From positions 20,761,501 through 20,825,500 of the forward strand of contig NC_091107.1 in assembly GCF_024713975.1 (NCBI RefSeq): DNA of 64,000 bases, written 5' to 3'. This stretch comes from Paralichthys olivaceus (Eukaryota; Chordata; Actinopteri; Pleuronectiformes; Paralichthyidae). Every line of letters starts with the position of its first letter. The first letter of the stretch is position 1. The notes beneath the pieces were generated by a model. The model was given only the letters and a program-made list of their open reading frames with translations, was not told where the DNA came from and did no database searches. Position numbers and translations under genes: made by a program. Positions 22,746 through 34,849 of this stretch are shown in pieces.

Positions 22746-24468
22746 GCAAGCAATGTGAAGCCTCTTATGTACACTGACAGAAGCCCTGCTTCTAATAAAC
22801 AATGTTAAACTAGTCAGCAACAATTTAAAATGGTGTGATAAGGGAAAGGGTTTCATCAACTTTAATAATCCTGTAGAGGAGCATGAGTCTTTGGTTGTAC
22901 TTAATAATCAATAGAAGTGATTTTTTACAGCTATAAAATACACAATGTGTAAAATGCAGTTTAATGTGTGATGATGTGTTTTCATGATTTCTTTGTGTAT
23001 CTCCACAGACCCAGCCAATAAGGTACCAAATATACACACAGACCACAAACAGACTCTGCACCAGTTGTTTACAGGCTGGTGGATTAACAAACATTTTGTA
23101 TGAGGATACTAAAAATAATCTGATCATTGCCCTAACATATGGAACAAATGAAATCTGTCACTCCGTCATGACACAAATCTCCATAAATGCTCCCTAAAAC
23201 AACACATATGATGAAGTAAATCTAACTGAACTGTTTGGATTAGCAGCAGATGTGTAATTACTCTTTTTGTTGAGGCACAAATGTGGCCATGACAATAATT
23301 TAATCTCATCCAAGCAGCGAGACGGATCTGCCGTCCTTCAGTCCAACCTGTCCTCCGCCTGCCCCGACTCCTGCAGCAGCTTCAGTGGCAGATGGGAGAT
23401 GAAAGCGGGGAGCTGGGAGGAACGAGGGAATGAGAACAGGTGGGGGTTAAAACTGAAGAAAAGAAAAGAGCACAGGGGTCAACTGGGGCAATAGAAAGGG
23501 GGAGGAAACCTACATATAGATTTGCACTGGGACAGATCGATGGATAGATTTTTTTCTCTTTTTTTATTGTGGTTTCTTTTGGCCAGATGTCGACCAACCA
23601 TTGTGACACGTCAACATTTTCTAAAGGTTGATGTTTGGAGAAAGATGAAAAACTTCAAACAGTAGTTTGAAAAAATATTCAAGCTTTTAACTGTAACAGT
23701 ATATAGTAAAACATCTATTTTAATACAACTCATTTTATTGTAGTGTACGTATCTGAGGTAGAGTGTATTTTTAATCCTGAAAGTTTGTTATTTTTTTGGA
23801 TTCAGCCAAGCCTGGAATAGGACAGACAAATGCAGTCTGTTAAGGCATTTATTAATTGAATTAAATCAGGAACGCTTTTAGTGTAAATATTCACTTTCTA
23901 AGTACAATAGACAAAGTCGTATTTTATTCCAAAGAGATGGAAGAGAGTAAGAATTGAGTAGAATACAGTTTTAAAGGCATTCAAAGTGAATAATGGTCTT
24001 TCAGAAAGGCTTAATTCTCAGGTTTAAGGGCTCCATAAAGAACCAAAGGTAAAAAGCCCGGCACACAATGTGAATACAGCTGCCTATTCAGGACCCAAGC
24101 CCCCCCAGCCAGACACTAATGCTGCCCCCTGCCTTCCAGCTATGGAGGAAGCCCGGGCAGACTGTTGAACTCCTGCTGCATCCCGCCCCTGCACCCCTCC
24201 CTGCTGCAGCATGCCAGACCTGCCCCGGCAGCTGTTTAACCAACTGAGGCTGCAGAGCAGAGGGGGCTGCGGCAGAACAATGCAGCTTGAGTTAACTCTC
24301 CCTCTTTCTGTGTGTGTGTACTTGCACCAGTATTTAATTAAAAATGCAGTCTACAGATCAGTAACCCCTACGTCCTTAGCTGCATTGTTGCATTAAAAGA
24401 CAGAGCGGGATGTTTAAAATGATAAAGAGCTGAATGAATACTGTACACACTAGAATAGCACATTTAAC

Positions 24469-24786
24469 TTAAAGGTTGAGTGTGTAGAATTTAGGGATAT
24501 CTAGAGGTGAAGTGTCATGTTAGGTGAACTTCAGTTGTCATGAAAACTCAAGGTCTTAGTTTGTCCACTTTGGACGACTGTAAAAAACATGGCAGCCTCC
24601 ACAGAGAGGCCCCCCTCCATGTAAATATAAAGTATTTAAATATAAAGGGCTCATTCTATGGTAAAGAAAACAACAATTCATACAATTTAGATGAAACACA
24701 CCAGGGAAAACCCCACTAGGATTATTTTATATTCAATTTCTACCAAAAGATGCCTTTCTCCTCAATCTTACACACTGGACCTCTAA
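24469..24786 (+). mobile_element. TTAA-flanked MITE, copy 1
   Basis: TTAA is followed by AGGTTGAGTGTGTAGAATTT. The right end reads ATCTTACACACTGGACCT followed by CTAA, a one-base decay of TTAA. The ends form an inverted repeat of about 19 bases. The interior matches 44716-45084, including TCCATGTAAATATAAAGTAT. TTAA target sites suggest a piggyBac-type element without transposase. Confidence 0.8.
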
Positions 24787-25679
24787 CTGAATTTGACAGT
24801 AAACTTTGCTGAATTCACACAAAATCAGTGAAATGTGAAAATGTGTGCATTACTAATAAACTGTATTTTGAAATAGTGGGGGAATGTAGTTTTATTTTTC
24901 TTGAAATATAAAACTCAGTGCAAAATAACAAACCTCCCTTGCCCTCCTCATTTGTAGTATCCAGCATCAGCAGTTTTTGGATGATGTGGAATCATAGGAC
25001 AAATGTCATACAACAAAGCCAAGAGCACATCTGCATCTTCACTGACCCGCCACCAATCACACTGAACAACTTAAACCAACTTACTCTGGTGAATAAAGAC
25101 AACCCAAAGAAAAGCATGCAAAACAACCCAACAGTGTTAATATTTAAAGTTCTTATCAAATCTTTTGTAAGAAGAAATGAAGCACTTAGTTCAGACATGA
25201 CAAGTGCACGACTAAACATGACTTCTGCCACCCTTGAAAATTGTCCTGATTGTTTATGGCATCACACTACACACTGAGGAAACACCAGACACACTGGGAC
25301 AGTTGCTGTATTTTGTTTACTAGTTCTCAGACAGACTGTGCAGCAGAGCCCCCTACTGCACATTTTATGTCCCTGCAGAAGTGGTTGAACTCAGTCTAAT
25401 AACAACAGCTAAAGGCGTTTCAGTTAAGGGGGGTTAATGAAGCTGTAATATCGCATGTCCTCCTCTAATGAAGGACAAACCTGGTGTCTTTACATTTTTC
25501 AATCTGTCAGCAGATCCCATAAAAAGACCAAAACCAGTGTAATGCCTCTCAACTTTCAGACCTCCCTAACCCTTCCTATGGCCCTCAGCCACAAGACCAC
25601 CAATGTTCCCCTAGCTAACCCTGGTCCTGTAATTTTATTAATCAGCTGGAAAATGCTTCTGAAAGGATACTGCACACTT

Positions 25680-25890
25680 GGGGTCTATTTTCAGCAGTGG
25701 ATTTATACACACTTGGTGCCGTAGTGCATATTTACAGCAGCAGGACATGATACGAGAGATCAATTAAATGCTCATGTTCATCATTGTGAAGGAACATGTC
25801 ACCCAGGGCAACAGTGTGGCTCATCAATGTGTTTTAATAGTTTGTAGACAACAATGAGTAGGACTAAAGGGCACAGAGGACACAGCACAC
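25680..25890. repeat. Interspersed repeat with GGAACATGTCACCCAG core, copy 1
   Basis: GGAACATGTCACCCAGGGCA, ACAGTGTGGCTCATC, TTTTAATAGTTTGTAGACAA and CAATGAGTA recur with changes at 57505-57740. The class is unknown to me. Confidence 0.65.
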
Positions 25891-26003
25891 AGACAGTACT
25901 TTGGTTTACTAGTTTTTGGTCTTTCAACGGTATTTGATGACAATGAAAACAAATCAAATAGCATTTGCTTTTTCCTTTGAGGTCCAGTTGTATTTTTTAA
26001 CAC

Positions 26004-26009
26004 TTTATT
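26004..26009 (-). terminator. Alternative polyadenylation signal for the Myb/SANT-like gene
   Basis: AATAAA on the minus strand, about 820 bases past the stop. A second hexamer lies at 26185-26190. Either would give a conventional 3' UTR if the hexamer beside the stop codon is not used. Confidence 0.3.
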
Positions 26010-26825
26010 AAAGTTCCTCTCAAGGGGTCATTTAAACAATCAGTCTGTGAAGCACTTAAAATTTTCAATGTACCATCTTCAGTTGAGCTTGAGATTTTTA
26101 TGATCAACCATTCAGGGGCGTTTGTATTAGTGATGTGATATCTGAATTATGTCTGACTTCTGGTCTGTTTAAATGCATGAGAAGTTTATTCCATATTTTA
26201 AAAGAAATTATTGAAACTTTTATATTCAAGTGTTCATGTTTGTAATGTAAAAAAAAACTAAATCAGACAATCACAAAGTATTCAGTTACAGGTATTTTCC
26301 AACTATTTAACACACCTTGTTTAGCCTTTTGAGAAATGGACCATATAATGGTCAGGTGCAGAAATCCACTTACCATTACAGTACATGTGATTATCTCCAG
26401 ACACTGATGCAAGAGAAAGCTACAACTTATACAAGGACACACACGTGGATTTAACTGACTTTTCATAATTAGACTCATTCTTTGAATCTCAACATTAAAA
26501 CAATGTAAAGGCTTTAAAAGTGGTGTAGGCTTAATAAAAAATGTTTTACAATGCAAGTGGAAGGGGTTTCACTTTCAGTAGCAAAAAAAACAAACCTCCA
26601 CACCTTCTCTATGACGAACACAAGATCTTTTTTCATGTTACTACGGAGACGGCAAGGCCATCAATACTTTTCTATGAATTCCGTTTTAAAATATAGCCAA
26701 GATAAATCTGTTGAGGATTATCAAAAATTACAGTAATCAGCAATGGAGTCCATAGGAACTTAAAAAAAATCCTGTGCCTGAAGGCCATGTATGAAGTCAG
26801 TGATACAACTTAACAACTTTGACAC

Positions 26826-26831
26826 TTTATT
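26826..26831 (-). terminator. AATAAA overlapping the end of the Myb/SANT-like coding region
   Basis: The minus strand reads TAGCAATAAAG: stop codon, one base, C or A, then the hexamer. If used, the 3' UTR would be only about 20-25 bases. Confidence 0.35.
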
Positions 26832-26832
26832 G

Positions 26833-28464
26833 CTATAATGCTGGCCGTCCGTTCAGTTTGTCATGCATGAGCGCAATGGCTCCACCTGTGAAGTCTCTGA
26901 GAACCTGCACCGTCTCCCGCTGGAGCTGCAGCGACTCCCGCACAAACTCCTGCTGAGTCTCTGCCAGCTGCTGCACCGACTCAGACAGGAGCTCCAGGGA
27001 GCGTGAAACCGTCTCCAGAAGGATGTTGGTGGCGTGTTGCTCTTGAAGGCTCAGCGATGCACTATGCAGGATGCTGTCCCTCGTGTTCTGTGAGGGCTGA
27101 CCTGGCAGCGAAGGCGTGCCTGTTGAGGATGAAGGTCCGGAGGGCGTCTGAGGTCGTCCTTGTTTCTGGATGCCGTTGTTTCCTAGATGGTCCTCTATTG
27201 GTTTTGCTGCCTGAGTGGAAGGAGGTGCGTCCTCCCTTTGGTCATCGTCTGAGTCTGCAAATGCAGCTTCAGTGTCTTGAGTCAGAGAAAAAGGGCTCAT
27301 CAGTAATTTGTCATAAGTAAAACGTGTTGTAAAAAATTCAGGGACTTCATATGTATCCAAAACTTGACATCTCACCTTCCGTGGCCGGTACTTCATACTG
27401 AACATCGAAGGAAGGTTGTGATGAGTCTCCTGCAACATTCAAAGTGTTCAAATAAAACAACCTCAATGCATTTCTCCTCAATTAAAACAGAAGTTAAAAT
27501 GTATAGCTATTCTAACACCCACAAAGTCTACTTTCAAAAGACAGGTGAAAAATTCTGTGTTTTTAGGTAGACATATCAACTTCAGTGGTGTTTGACCTTT
27601 GGACAAAATGGTCAGTTTAGGTTGAACCATTCCTTAAAGCACTCATGAGACAACATGAATTGATCTTCTTTGGTACCTGACTGTGCAAGTCCACTAACGG
27701 AGTAAGAGGTTGGTGGAGGCATAGATGACATGTCCAACGCGCCGTTAGGAGAATTCTGCATTCCCATCATATCCTCCTCTTCCATTTCTTCCTCCTCCTC
27801 TGGCACATCGTCATCATCTCCCAGAGGGCCAAAGTCACCCATGTTCTGGTCTTCCTCGTCCATCTCCAGGATCTGAAGCACTATTTTCTCTGTCTGGTTA
27901 AGGTCTCTGGAAAGACGTGAGTTGAGGCCCCTATTGGGCACTGTCCCTGACCGCATGGCAGCCACTTTCCGCTTGGTGTCACACTTGAGGTCTGACCATT
28001 TCTTGATGACCTCAATGACTTCACGTTGACACTCCCCAATCTCATTGACACGTGCGGTAATCTCTGCCCATGTGTGCTTCTTCACGTCTGTTGGTACGCC
28101 ACGATTAAATTTGCCTTTGGAGAAAGAAAAAAAAAATCAAAATCAAAAAGACCTTATAAGTGCTTGCTTTTGAATGTAATTAGGTCAATGGTTGAACCAT
28201 TTTCAACATTTTTACCTTTATATATACAGTTGTGTGCAAAACTATTTTATATTCAGACACAAAACCTCAAAGCACCATCTCTACTTTTAGAAGATGAGTG
28301 AAACCATTGGTCAGCTAAAGACACATACCCACAACAACCATTCGATGCTTCCTCACTTCATCCAACAGTATGTGGACTTCGCTGAAGGAGAACCGGGCTT
28401 TTCTCTTCTTGAAGCGAGTGACACTGTCTTGGTTGAAGTATAATGATGATGATGAAGAAGACAT
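26833..28464 (-). CDS. Myb/SANT-like DNA-binding domain protein (MYPOP/NAIF1-like)
   Basis: The four coding exons are 28464-28329, 28114-27677, 27429-27376 and 27275-26833. They join in phase 1 with GT-AG sites into 356 residues. A serine run after Met1 leads into a Myb/SANT-like helix-turn-helix domain (about residues 17-105): basic RFKKRKARFSF, then LLDEVRKH, the tryptophan helix KKHTWAEITARVNEIG and REVIEVIKKWSDLK. An acidic tract (DDDDVPEEEEEMEEEDMM) lies around residue 155, a proline- and serine-rich middle follows, and a predicted amphipathic coiled-coil (SLELLSESVQQLAETQQE onward) fills the last 65 residues. The layout resembles NAIF1 and MYPOP, nuclear DNA-binding regulators. Synteny with nova2 favours MYPOP, since the two human genes are neighbours, but identity is not proven. 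A hexamer AATAAA starts two bases after the TAG stop. capns1 lies upstream on the same strand. Confidence 0.82.
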
Positions 28465-29880
28465 CCTCCACACACAGAGTCAGCAGCTGCTTTGTGGTCT
28501 CCTCTGAGCTCTGCTGTAACTCCTCCAGCTGTCTGTCAGAGGGCCAGGAAGTCCGATTAACAACACAGTCAAAAACAAAGCAGACATTTTAAATAAAGTT
28601 AACTATGCAGTTGATCTTTGGGACTGAGAACAAGGGGTGAGTATCTTTAATGGATTGAAACACTCGATCAGCCTCAGCAGCTGAGCAATAACTGTGTTAA
28701 AGTCTAGTTGGGTGATTAACTAAATAATAATAAACCAATCTTATCAACAATGTATCATTAAGCTCGTTATTTGTACATGTCCCAGTGTTCTCTCAGAGTT
28801 CAGCAGATAGATAATGCAGGTTTGGTGTGATTAGAACACTGTTAGCACTGACACTGATGAGTGAATGAACAATGGGCGATGCTATAGTTATTACTACACA
28901 TGCGATAGCCTGATAGCTAGCTACACCTGGAGAGCACTCGTACTTATACTGACACTGATGCATTTCCCAACGTTGTTCTGGTGATTCTAACAAGAGGCAG
29001 CCATGTAAACACCCGCGTGTACAGAAAGAAACGTGTATAACGCTGTGTTGAATGTAACTGGACATTACAGCTAACAGAGGGTTAGCTCTCCCTGCAGCAG
29101 GACGTTAGCTAACGCTACATACCAGTCAGAAATGGTTAACGAAGCGGCTAGTCCACGTAACCTCGCTGGAAAAAGGTGTACGGTGGTGGCTAAGATGTCC
29201 AACGAGATGCTGAACATACCACAGGACAAAGAAGATGAGAATTGGTCCCAAAAACGTGAAGATTAACTTCCTTATCGCCGGGGTAGCTACCGTCAAGCTA
29301 ACCAACGTGAAGCTAACGCTAAGCAAAATATGTCCGGTTAGCTTTAGTAAGGTAGCATGTTTCACTTGATCGCGCAGCGCATATATCGCCGTCTAACATA
29401 AGATTAATGTGACGCCAGCTACTACATGATGTCTAATTATTGGTTTGAAGTGTAACTTATACATCAATGACGACGATGATCGAGTCATTTTTCTAATTAA
29501 GATGCCGTGTTTGTCTGGAGTTCACCACCGTAATGTGTGGTTTTATTTTGAAGGAGCAAATCTAACTTCCGGTATCGTTTGCTGGCTTTATCGAAACACA
29601 CACTAACACAGATATGAGTGTTTGTATTTGTCACTATACAGCATTAGCAGTTTGCACGCTGGCGCCTTAGAAGTTATGCAGAGTGTGATTTTATTTCAGG
29701 TTTCCTGCCAGAGCAGAGCACCATCATGTTATTTTACTTTCTAATCAAGGTTTACTAGCTGTGCACAAGGAGTCTGAGATTCACTCGGTTTTCCTGAACA
29801 AGTGCTCTTGACAAGCATAGAGATCAGACAGGGAGACTGTGAGTTGGTTCCAATTCTAAGACAAAAATAGCCACACAAGC
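28465..29880 (-). other. 5' region of the Myb/SANT-like gene and gap to capns1
   Basis: Directly above the ATG an acceptor-like CTGACAGACAG lies near 28530. A donor-like CTGACTG|GTATGT lies at about 29122, suggesting one non-coding first exon near 29122-29370 and a promoter around 29300-29500. The frame at 29126-29365 has no ATG. GTTAGCTAACG-type palindromic words recur here. No other gene is seen. Confidence 0.4.
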
Positions 29881-29895
29881 ACATTTAAGGTACCA

Positions 29896-29901
29896 TTTAT
29901 T
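29896..29901 (-). terminator. Candidate polyadenylation signal of capns1
   Basis: AATAAA on the minus strand, about 1.6 kb past the capns1 stop. The interval 29902-31517 shows no exon and no repeat I recognise, so it is best read as a long 3' UTR plus flank. Confidence 0.4.
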
Positions 29902-31517
29902 CCAAATAGGGCACATAAGTGTATTTTACCAAACATTTTCAGGAACAGTTAAATGACCACGGCTTCAACTGCATGGTTAAAAAAAAAAACATTCTGCAAT
30001 CCATCCTTTCAATTGGCGGCATGCATTGGTGGCATACACATCTGATATATATGAGGAACTCACACACAGTGCTGGCATTATCTGGCACAGTGAACAGTGA
30101 GAAGGAAGTGAAGACACACAGAATGCTATTGCAAAGTTGCACCACCAGCATCAATATTCCAAAGCAAAATATCAATACATTTCTCCCATGATGTTAATGT
30201 ACATTATTACAGAGAAGATATAGATGTGGGTATACTGAAATATATCTATATATATAAGCACACTGCCTCTAATATTAGGTAACTTTAAAGAACATTTGGG
30301 ATTTTAAAGATTAATTCTTTGTTTAGACTTTGTACTGGCTGTAGAAAGCATCAGGATTACTGTCCACTATGCATTTACCATACCAATGTAACTGATGCAC
30401 AGTAAAGGAGTGTACAAATAAGCAAACCAAGATCTGCTTGTTACAGGCAAACAAACCATAGTTCATACACCTTCTTCACTTAATTTAAATTAGCAGACTG
30501 ACAGGTTTTAGTGAAGTATCTCTCATTCAGTAGCATTGGGCCCGGTTTCACAAAGATGGAATATGTAATAATAATAATGTAGTTTAACAAAAAGTAAGAC
30601 AGGCAATTTATGTATAATTTGACATCACATCCACGTAAAACTATACATGAAACAATTGGTAGGTGGGGCAGTACATGGGATTTGTTGACCTCATTTAATT
30701 CTCACAATAGCATCACCCAACTTCAGCTTGTACAGAACTCTACCTCCAGCACAATACCTGAAAACACCTGTGGGTGTGTGGGGCCTTCAAGCCTGCACAT
30801 AATCATAGCCTGTTCCATTTGGTGTGGAAACTGGTTTGTCCACAGGAGGAGGTGGGATGGAGCTTTTGTAAGGTCAATAATTGCCATATATTAACATGAC
30901 TGCTAAAAAATATTCTCACTGTCCTGCCCCAACAGTAGATAGATGGAGATATCCACCATGTAGTCTCCATACACCCACAGTTATGAGCCAATGAAGAAAA
31001 ATAGGTAGTTGAACTACAAAACATGGCCAACTAAGCTTGCAGCTACATACTCTAAATACATCTTCCACCTGAGGTGACCTCAAGTGTGCCCTGTAGAAGA
31101 TTTATGACAGTAATGAGTGTCCTAGCTTTTCCTGTTTTTCAGCAGCTGGCACAGCATTGACAGAGGATGTGAATGTTCCCTCTTTGTAAAACCAGCCCCA
31201 GCTACATTAGAATGAGAGATTCCTGCTTTCACATTAGATTTTTCACAATCTTTTCATCGAGTTATGTTGGCTTCAAACTCGTCCTAAATTTTTAGCTAGG
31301 GGTACTTTTGTAAGTGCCGGTGTGTACTTTTTTCTGGCAAATACTACAGAACAAAGAATCCCCCAACACTCATTGCATTAATATTCAAAATAAGCCGGCA
31401 TGCACATGGGATTTGCTAAATTATCACAGGAATTTGTTAGGATAGTTGAGAAAGTATTGTACTGTGAAGACAAATAAAGTGATTCCGTAAAACAAGCAGG
31501 AGAGATGTCGTCTGGAC

Positions 31518-34500
31518 TCAAGAGTACATGGTCAACTGAAGCCACTGAAAAGACACAAGAGCAGAGAAGTTGACTTTTTGAAAACAAAAAAACAGAGCCA
31601 CTGCTTTTAGAAAAACTGAATTCCAGTCAATCAAAAACCCACTGATGTTTAAAATATCTGAGATGGCTTTACCTCCTGGACATTGACTTTGATAGTCCCA
31701 TTGTTATCTTTATCCAGGGTTTTGAAGGCACCTAAAACAGAACAGATATTAAGCCTATGCTATACCTTCAGTTCATGAGATTAAATCCCAGGTCAGTCAT
31801 TGTTGTCACACAGATAAAGGAGTGCTCTTTGAAACTTACGGCACATGGCATCCAGCCTTACAAGGCAGCCGATGTAGTTATCAAAATCCATGTTCCCAGC
31901 TTCATCGCTGTACCTGCGAATTATCATCTGGAACAGCTGGTCATTGAGGGGAAAACCTGATAGAGATGAATTAATAAAATTACTGTAAATAGGAATTTAA
32001 ATTATATTTACATGGGCTCCATGCTGCGCTCCTTCAAACAAAGATATTCAAACTGGTATAATATTAAAAACATTAACTCTTTATTTATCAGCCACTCAAA
32101 GGTGAACCTCTTCCCATTTTAAAACCATTTGACTGCACGTCTGTCAAGGTGTTTACATTTAAATAACTATCTGATGAGAAAACACACATTTGCTAGAATA
32201 AAGTAGTTTTGTGGCTTATGAAACAACTACTTATCCAATATATTCTTTGTTGTAAACATGCACAGAAACACTGCTGACCATTAATAAAATCCTAACTGCT
32301 AAGTCAAGTTTGTTCAGATGCATCTTTACAATAAAAATTTGAAGGTGGTTAAAAAAGACTAACCTGCAGCTCGGAAAGCATTAGGCAGCTCATCTGCACC
32401 GATGACACCAGATCCATCTGTGTCGTGGGACTTATACACTCCCTAAATAAGAACAATATAAGAATTTAAAACATCATTGGCATCCGAAACGTGTCCTTTT
32501 AAGCTGAGATACTGCCTAGAAAGACTACAAATAGAAAAACTAACAGTTACCTTCCAACAAAGCAAATAGCTGTCAATGTGGTTGTAGCAACTAAATAATC
32601 AATAATCAAAAAGCATTTAAAGGTTCTGTGTGTAAGATTTAGATGAAAGGGAAATGTTTTTTACTGTCATCCAAACTGGACAAACTAAAACCATTGGAGT
32701 TTTGGACAACTTCACCACAGGTTCTTGTTCATGTTTGGAAGGTGAGATGAGGAGTATTCAGCTGCAACATGAAACTTCACCTCTAGATATCACTACACAC
32801 ACTGAACCTTTCAGTAAAAATTATAATCTCATTCAATTTCAATAAATTTGTGTCATATCACTGACAGAATAAGTTTTTACTAAGTTTATTTACAAGAAAT
32901 ACATTTTCCTCCAATGTAGCCAGTTTAATGTGTCCATCAGTTCACATAGTAACAGATTCAATTTAACATAATACATGGCAGTTAAAGACAAAAATGGGGT
33001 CCTAATCCAAGTTATTTTTAACCACAATCAACAGCTGATATGTACACACTACACTGCAACTTTATCTGTGTTCACTGTTGCACAAGACAATTGACACAGG
33101 AATGTCACTGAGCAACCGCTGTGTAAACCTCCACCCAAAAAAAATCAGATGGTGGCGCTGTACTTGCCTGCCATTTCTTTATGTTGTTCCAGAGGTGTTT
33201 GAACTCATGAAAGCCGAGTTTCCCCGTGCTGTCACTCTGTAAAAGCATTAAGGACAACAAAACAGTCTTCATCCATTCCTCCAGCTTTGATCAGCTACTG
33301 CATTGCATGTGGGCGTGCTGTATTTACCCAAGGAGTATTTTTATATGCCTTCCTCGTGGCATTCCCTCCCACGCAGCAGGGAATCGATGTCAAACTTTTC
33401 GTCTAACTTGTTCATACACTAGATATGACAGGGATCAAATAACTCCCATTTAGTTTACTCTAAGCTGACAATACAGAGCTATGAAGCCTCGGTTTCCAAA
33501 AACATAATATCAGAGCTCTTATTGCAGGGCCCCTTGCTTTTAGTGCAGTGTGCCTGAGGAGATCTACTCATTTAACCTGCACACATTTCAAGGTCATTAA
33601 GCCCGACTATGCAGCACAACAGGCAAAAAGAAATGCAGGCTTAGCCCAACTGTTAAAATCTGTCAGTTACTTCCCTCAACAATTCAATGTATGTTCTCAG
33701 CCTTAATGAGCTGTGGGGTGTGATGGAATGTGGTGAGTCAACACAGCTCTTTTTTTCCAAACAAATGTCAATGTATTTTTTCAGTACTGTGTATTTAATA
33801 ATAACTATACTCGTATAGCACTTTTCTAAACATAGTTACAAAGTGCTTCACATGACACAAGGTAAAAAAAAAAAAATACAATGAATTGTTTTCAATTCAA
33901 TTTTAAGTGCCAAATCATACCGTATGATGTTCTGCTTTCTACTGTGCTGTCAACTGTCAGCACCGCACTGTTGACCATACAACTCGACAAATAAAACCTA
34001 CTAATGATAGAAAGGATACATCCATGACTGCCACCATGCTCCTGCAAGACTCAATGCTGAAACCATCTGTCCTCAGACCTCCATCTGAAACAATCATTCA
34101 CCATTATGTATACATACACAGAAATCATATAATGTGTCAGATATGTAAATAGTTTAAGGACTGAATCACAAAAGAGAAAGACAGACCACGCAAACTTATA
34201 ATAGGTACACACAGGGTTGGTTAAGAGAAATACAAATGCAAACATGTCTTACGCTTTCCAATGATTTTATTCAGGATGTCCATGAGCTCATTTGGGCTCA
34301 CTTCCATGTCCTGTATGACAAATATTCAACAGTTAAGACTTCAGAAAGCTGTACAGACACACAACATGGTTTAGCATACTGGGTTATAAAAAACTGTTCA
34401 AACTATAGATCTTCTTGTGTTACTTTGATGGAGTACATGGTGTGGTTACTGCAGAGAACAGCAGAAATCCAAAGTACAGGTAGACTCACCTCTCCAGCGA

Positions 34501-34839
34501 GCTGCTGGAAGACTCTGCGGAACTGTTTCTCCTCATCACTCTCATGCTGCTCTGCATATGCAACTGGTCTACGTGGAGGAGGCTGTGGGACAGAGACATT
34601 GGCAAATAATGTAAATCATCTAATGTTTGATGGGCAGATGGAGCTGGTAATGTCATGTGTGTCACTCACAGGATCAGAAGGCACAAACTGGGCTGGGTCG
34701 ATGTTGCTAAAAAGAGAAAGACAAGTGAGATGAAAAGTTAAAACACAAACCACAATTCTTGGTGTGAGCTGGTGCTTCGTGCAGATTCTTACCTCACAAC
34801 ATCAATGATGCCGCCCAAAAACTTTTTGGCATAAAACAT
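31518..34839 (-). CDS. capns1: Calpain small (regulatory) subunit 1
   Basis: The ten coding exons are 34839-34793, 34706-34670, 34582-34490, 34310-34253, 34084-34020, 33236-33168, 32442-32364, 31956-31840, 31731-31673 and 31544-31518. All phases close, giving 216 residues. The protein starts MFYAKKFLGGIIDVVSNID, then PPPRRP and a penta-EF-hand domain: RVFQQLAGEDMEVSPNEL, the loop DSDSTGKLGFHE (EF2), DTDGSGVIGADE (EF3), YSDEAGNMDFDNY (EF4) and DKDNNGTIKVNVQEW, ending LQLTMYS as in other calpain small subunits. It pairs with the large subunits of calpain-1 and calpain-2 through EF5 and stabilises these Ca2+-dependent cytosolic proteases. The glycine-rich N-terminal domain of mammalian CAPNS1 is absent, making the protein about 50 residues shorter. 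Intron 6 starts with GC instead of GT, and a MITE lies inside it. Confidence 0.95.
32617..32813 (-). mobile_element. TTAA-flanked MITE, copy 2, in capns1 intron 6
   Basis: TTAA is followed by AGGTTCTGTGTGTAAGATTT. The right end reads CTACACACACTGAACCT followed by TTCA, a decayed TTAA. Relative to the other two copies it is inverted and internally deleted. It keeps GGACAAACTAAAACCATTGG and CACCTCTAGATATCACTA. Confidence 0.75.
33790..33885 (+). repeat. Short interspersed repeat tail
   Basis: TCGTATAGCACTTTTCTAAA, CATAGTTACAAAGTGCTTCA and a following A-rich run match a common fish retroposon end. It lies in capns1 intron 5. Confidence 0.55.
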
Positions 34840-34849
34840 CTTCTACCAA
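34840..34849 (-). other. 5' UTR part of capns1 coding exon 1
   Basis: An acceptor CCTTCACAG lies just above TTGGTAGAAG, which leads directly into the ATG. The 5' UTR is therefore interrupted by an intron running up to about 35770. Confidence 0.6.

Larger units (their letters stand above)
16629..26003. other. Gene-free region upstream of dlb
   Basis: No exon is visible over about 9.4 kb. It contains several (TG)n tracts, a G-rich cluster at 17341-17420, a CSL-like site at 17262, and repeats at 20405, 21430, 22230, 22490, 24469 and 25680. Two non-repetitive blocks rich in E-box, Sox and homeodomain motifs lie at 19565-19725 and 24040-24300. It is the natural place for dlb neural enhancers. Confidence 0.6.

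Noticed and set aside
22498-22777. Two 86-87 residue plus-strand open frames
   Set aside because: They lie inside an interspersed repeat whose other copies (11470, 20405) do not keep the frame.
28465-28535. Coding-like minus-strand frame upstream of the Myb/SANT-like ATG (LEELQQSSEETTKQLL)
   Set aside because: It is out of frame with the Myb domain, has no ATG of its own, and ends soon after; treated as 5' UTR.
29126-29365. 79-residue hydrophobic open frame resembling a small membrane protein
   Set aside because: It starts at GTG and contains no ATG in frame near its start; it overlaps the predicted 5' region of the Myb/SANT-like gene.
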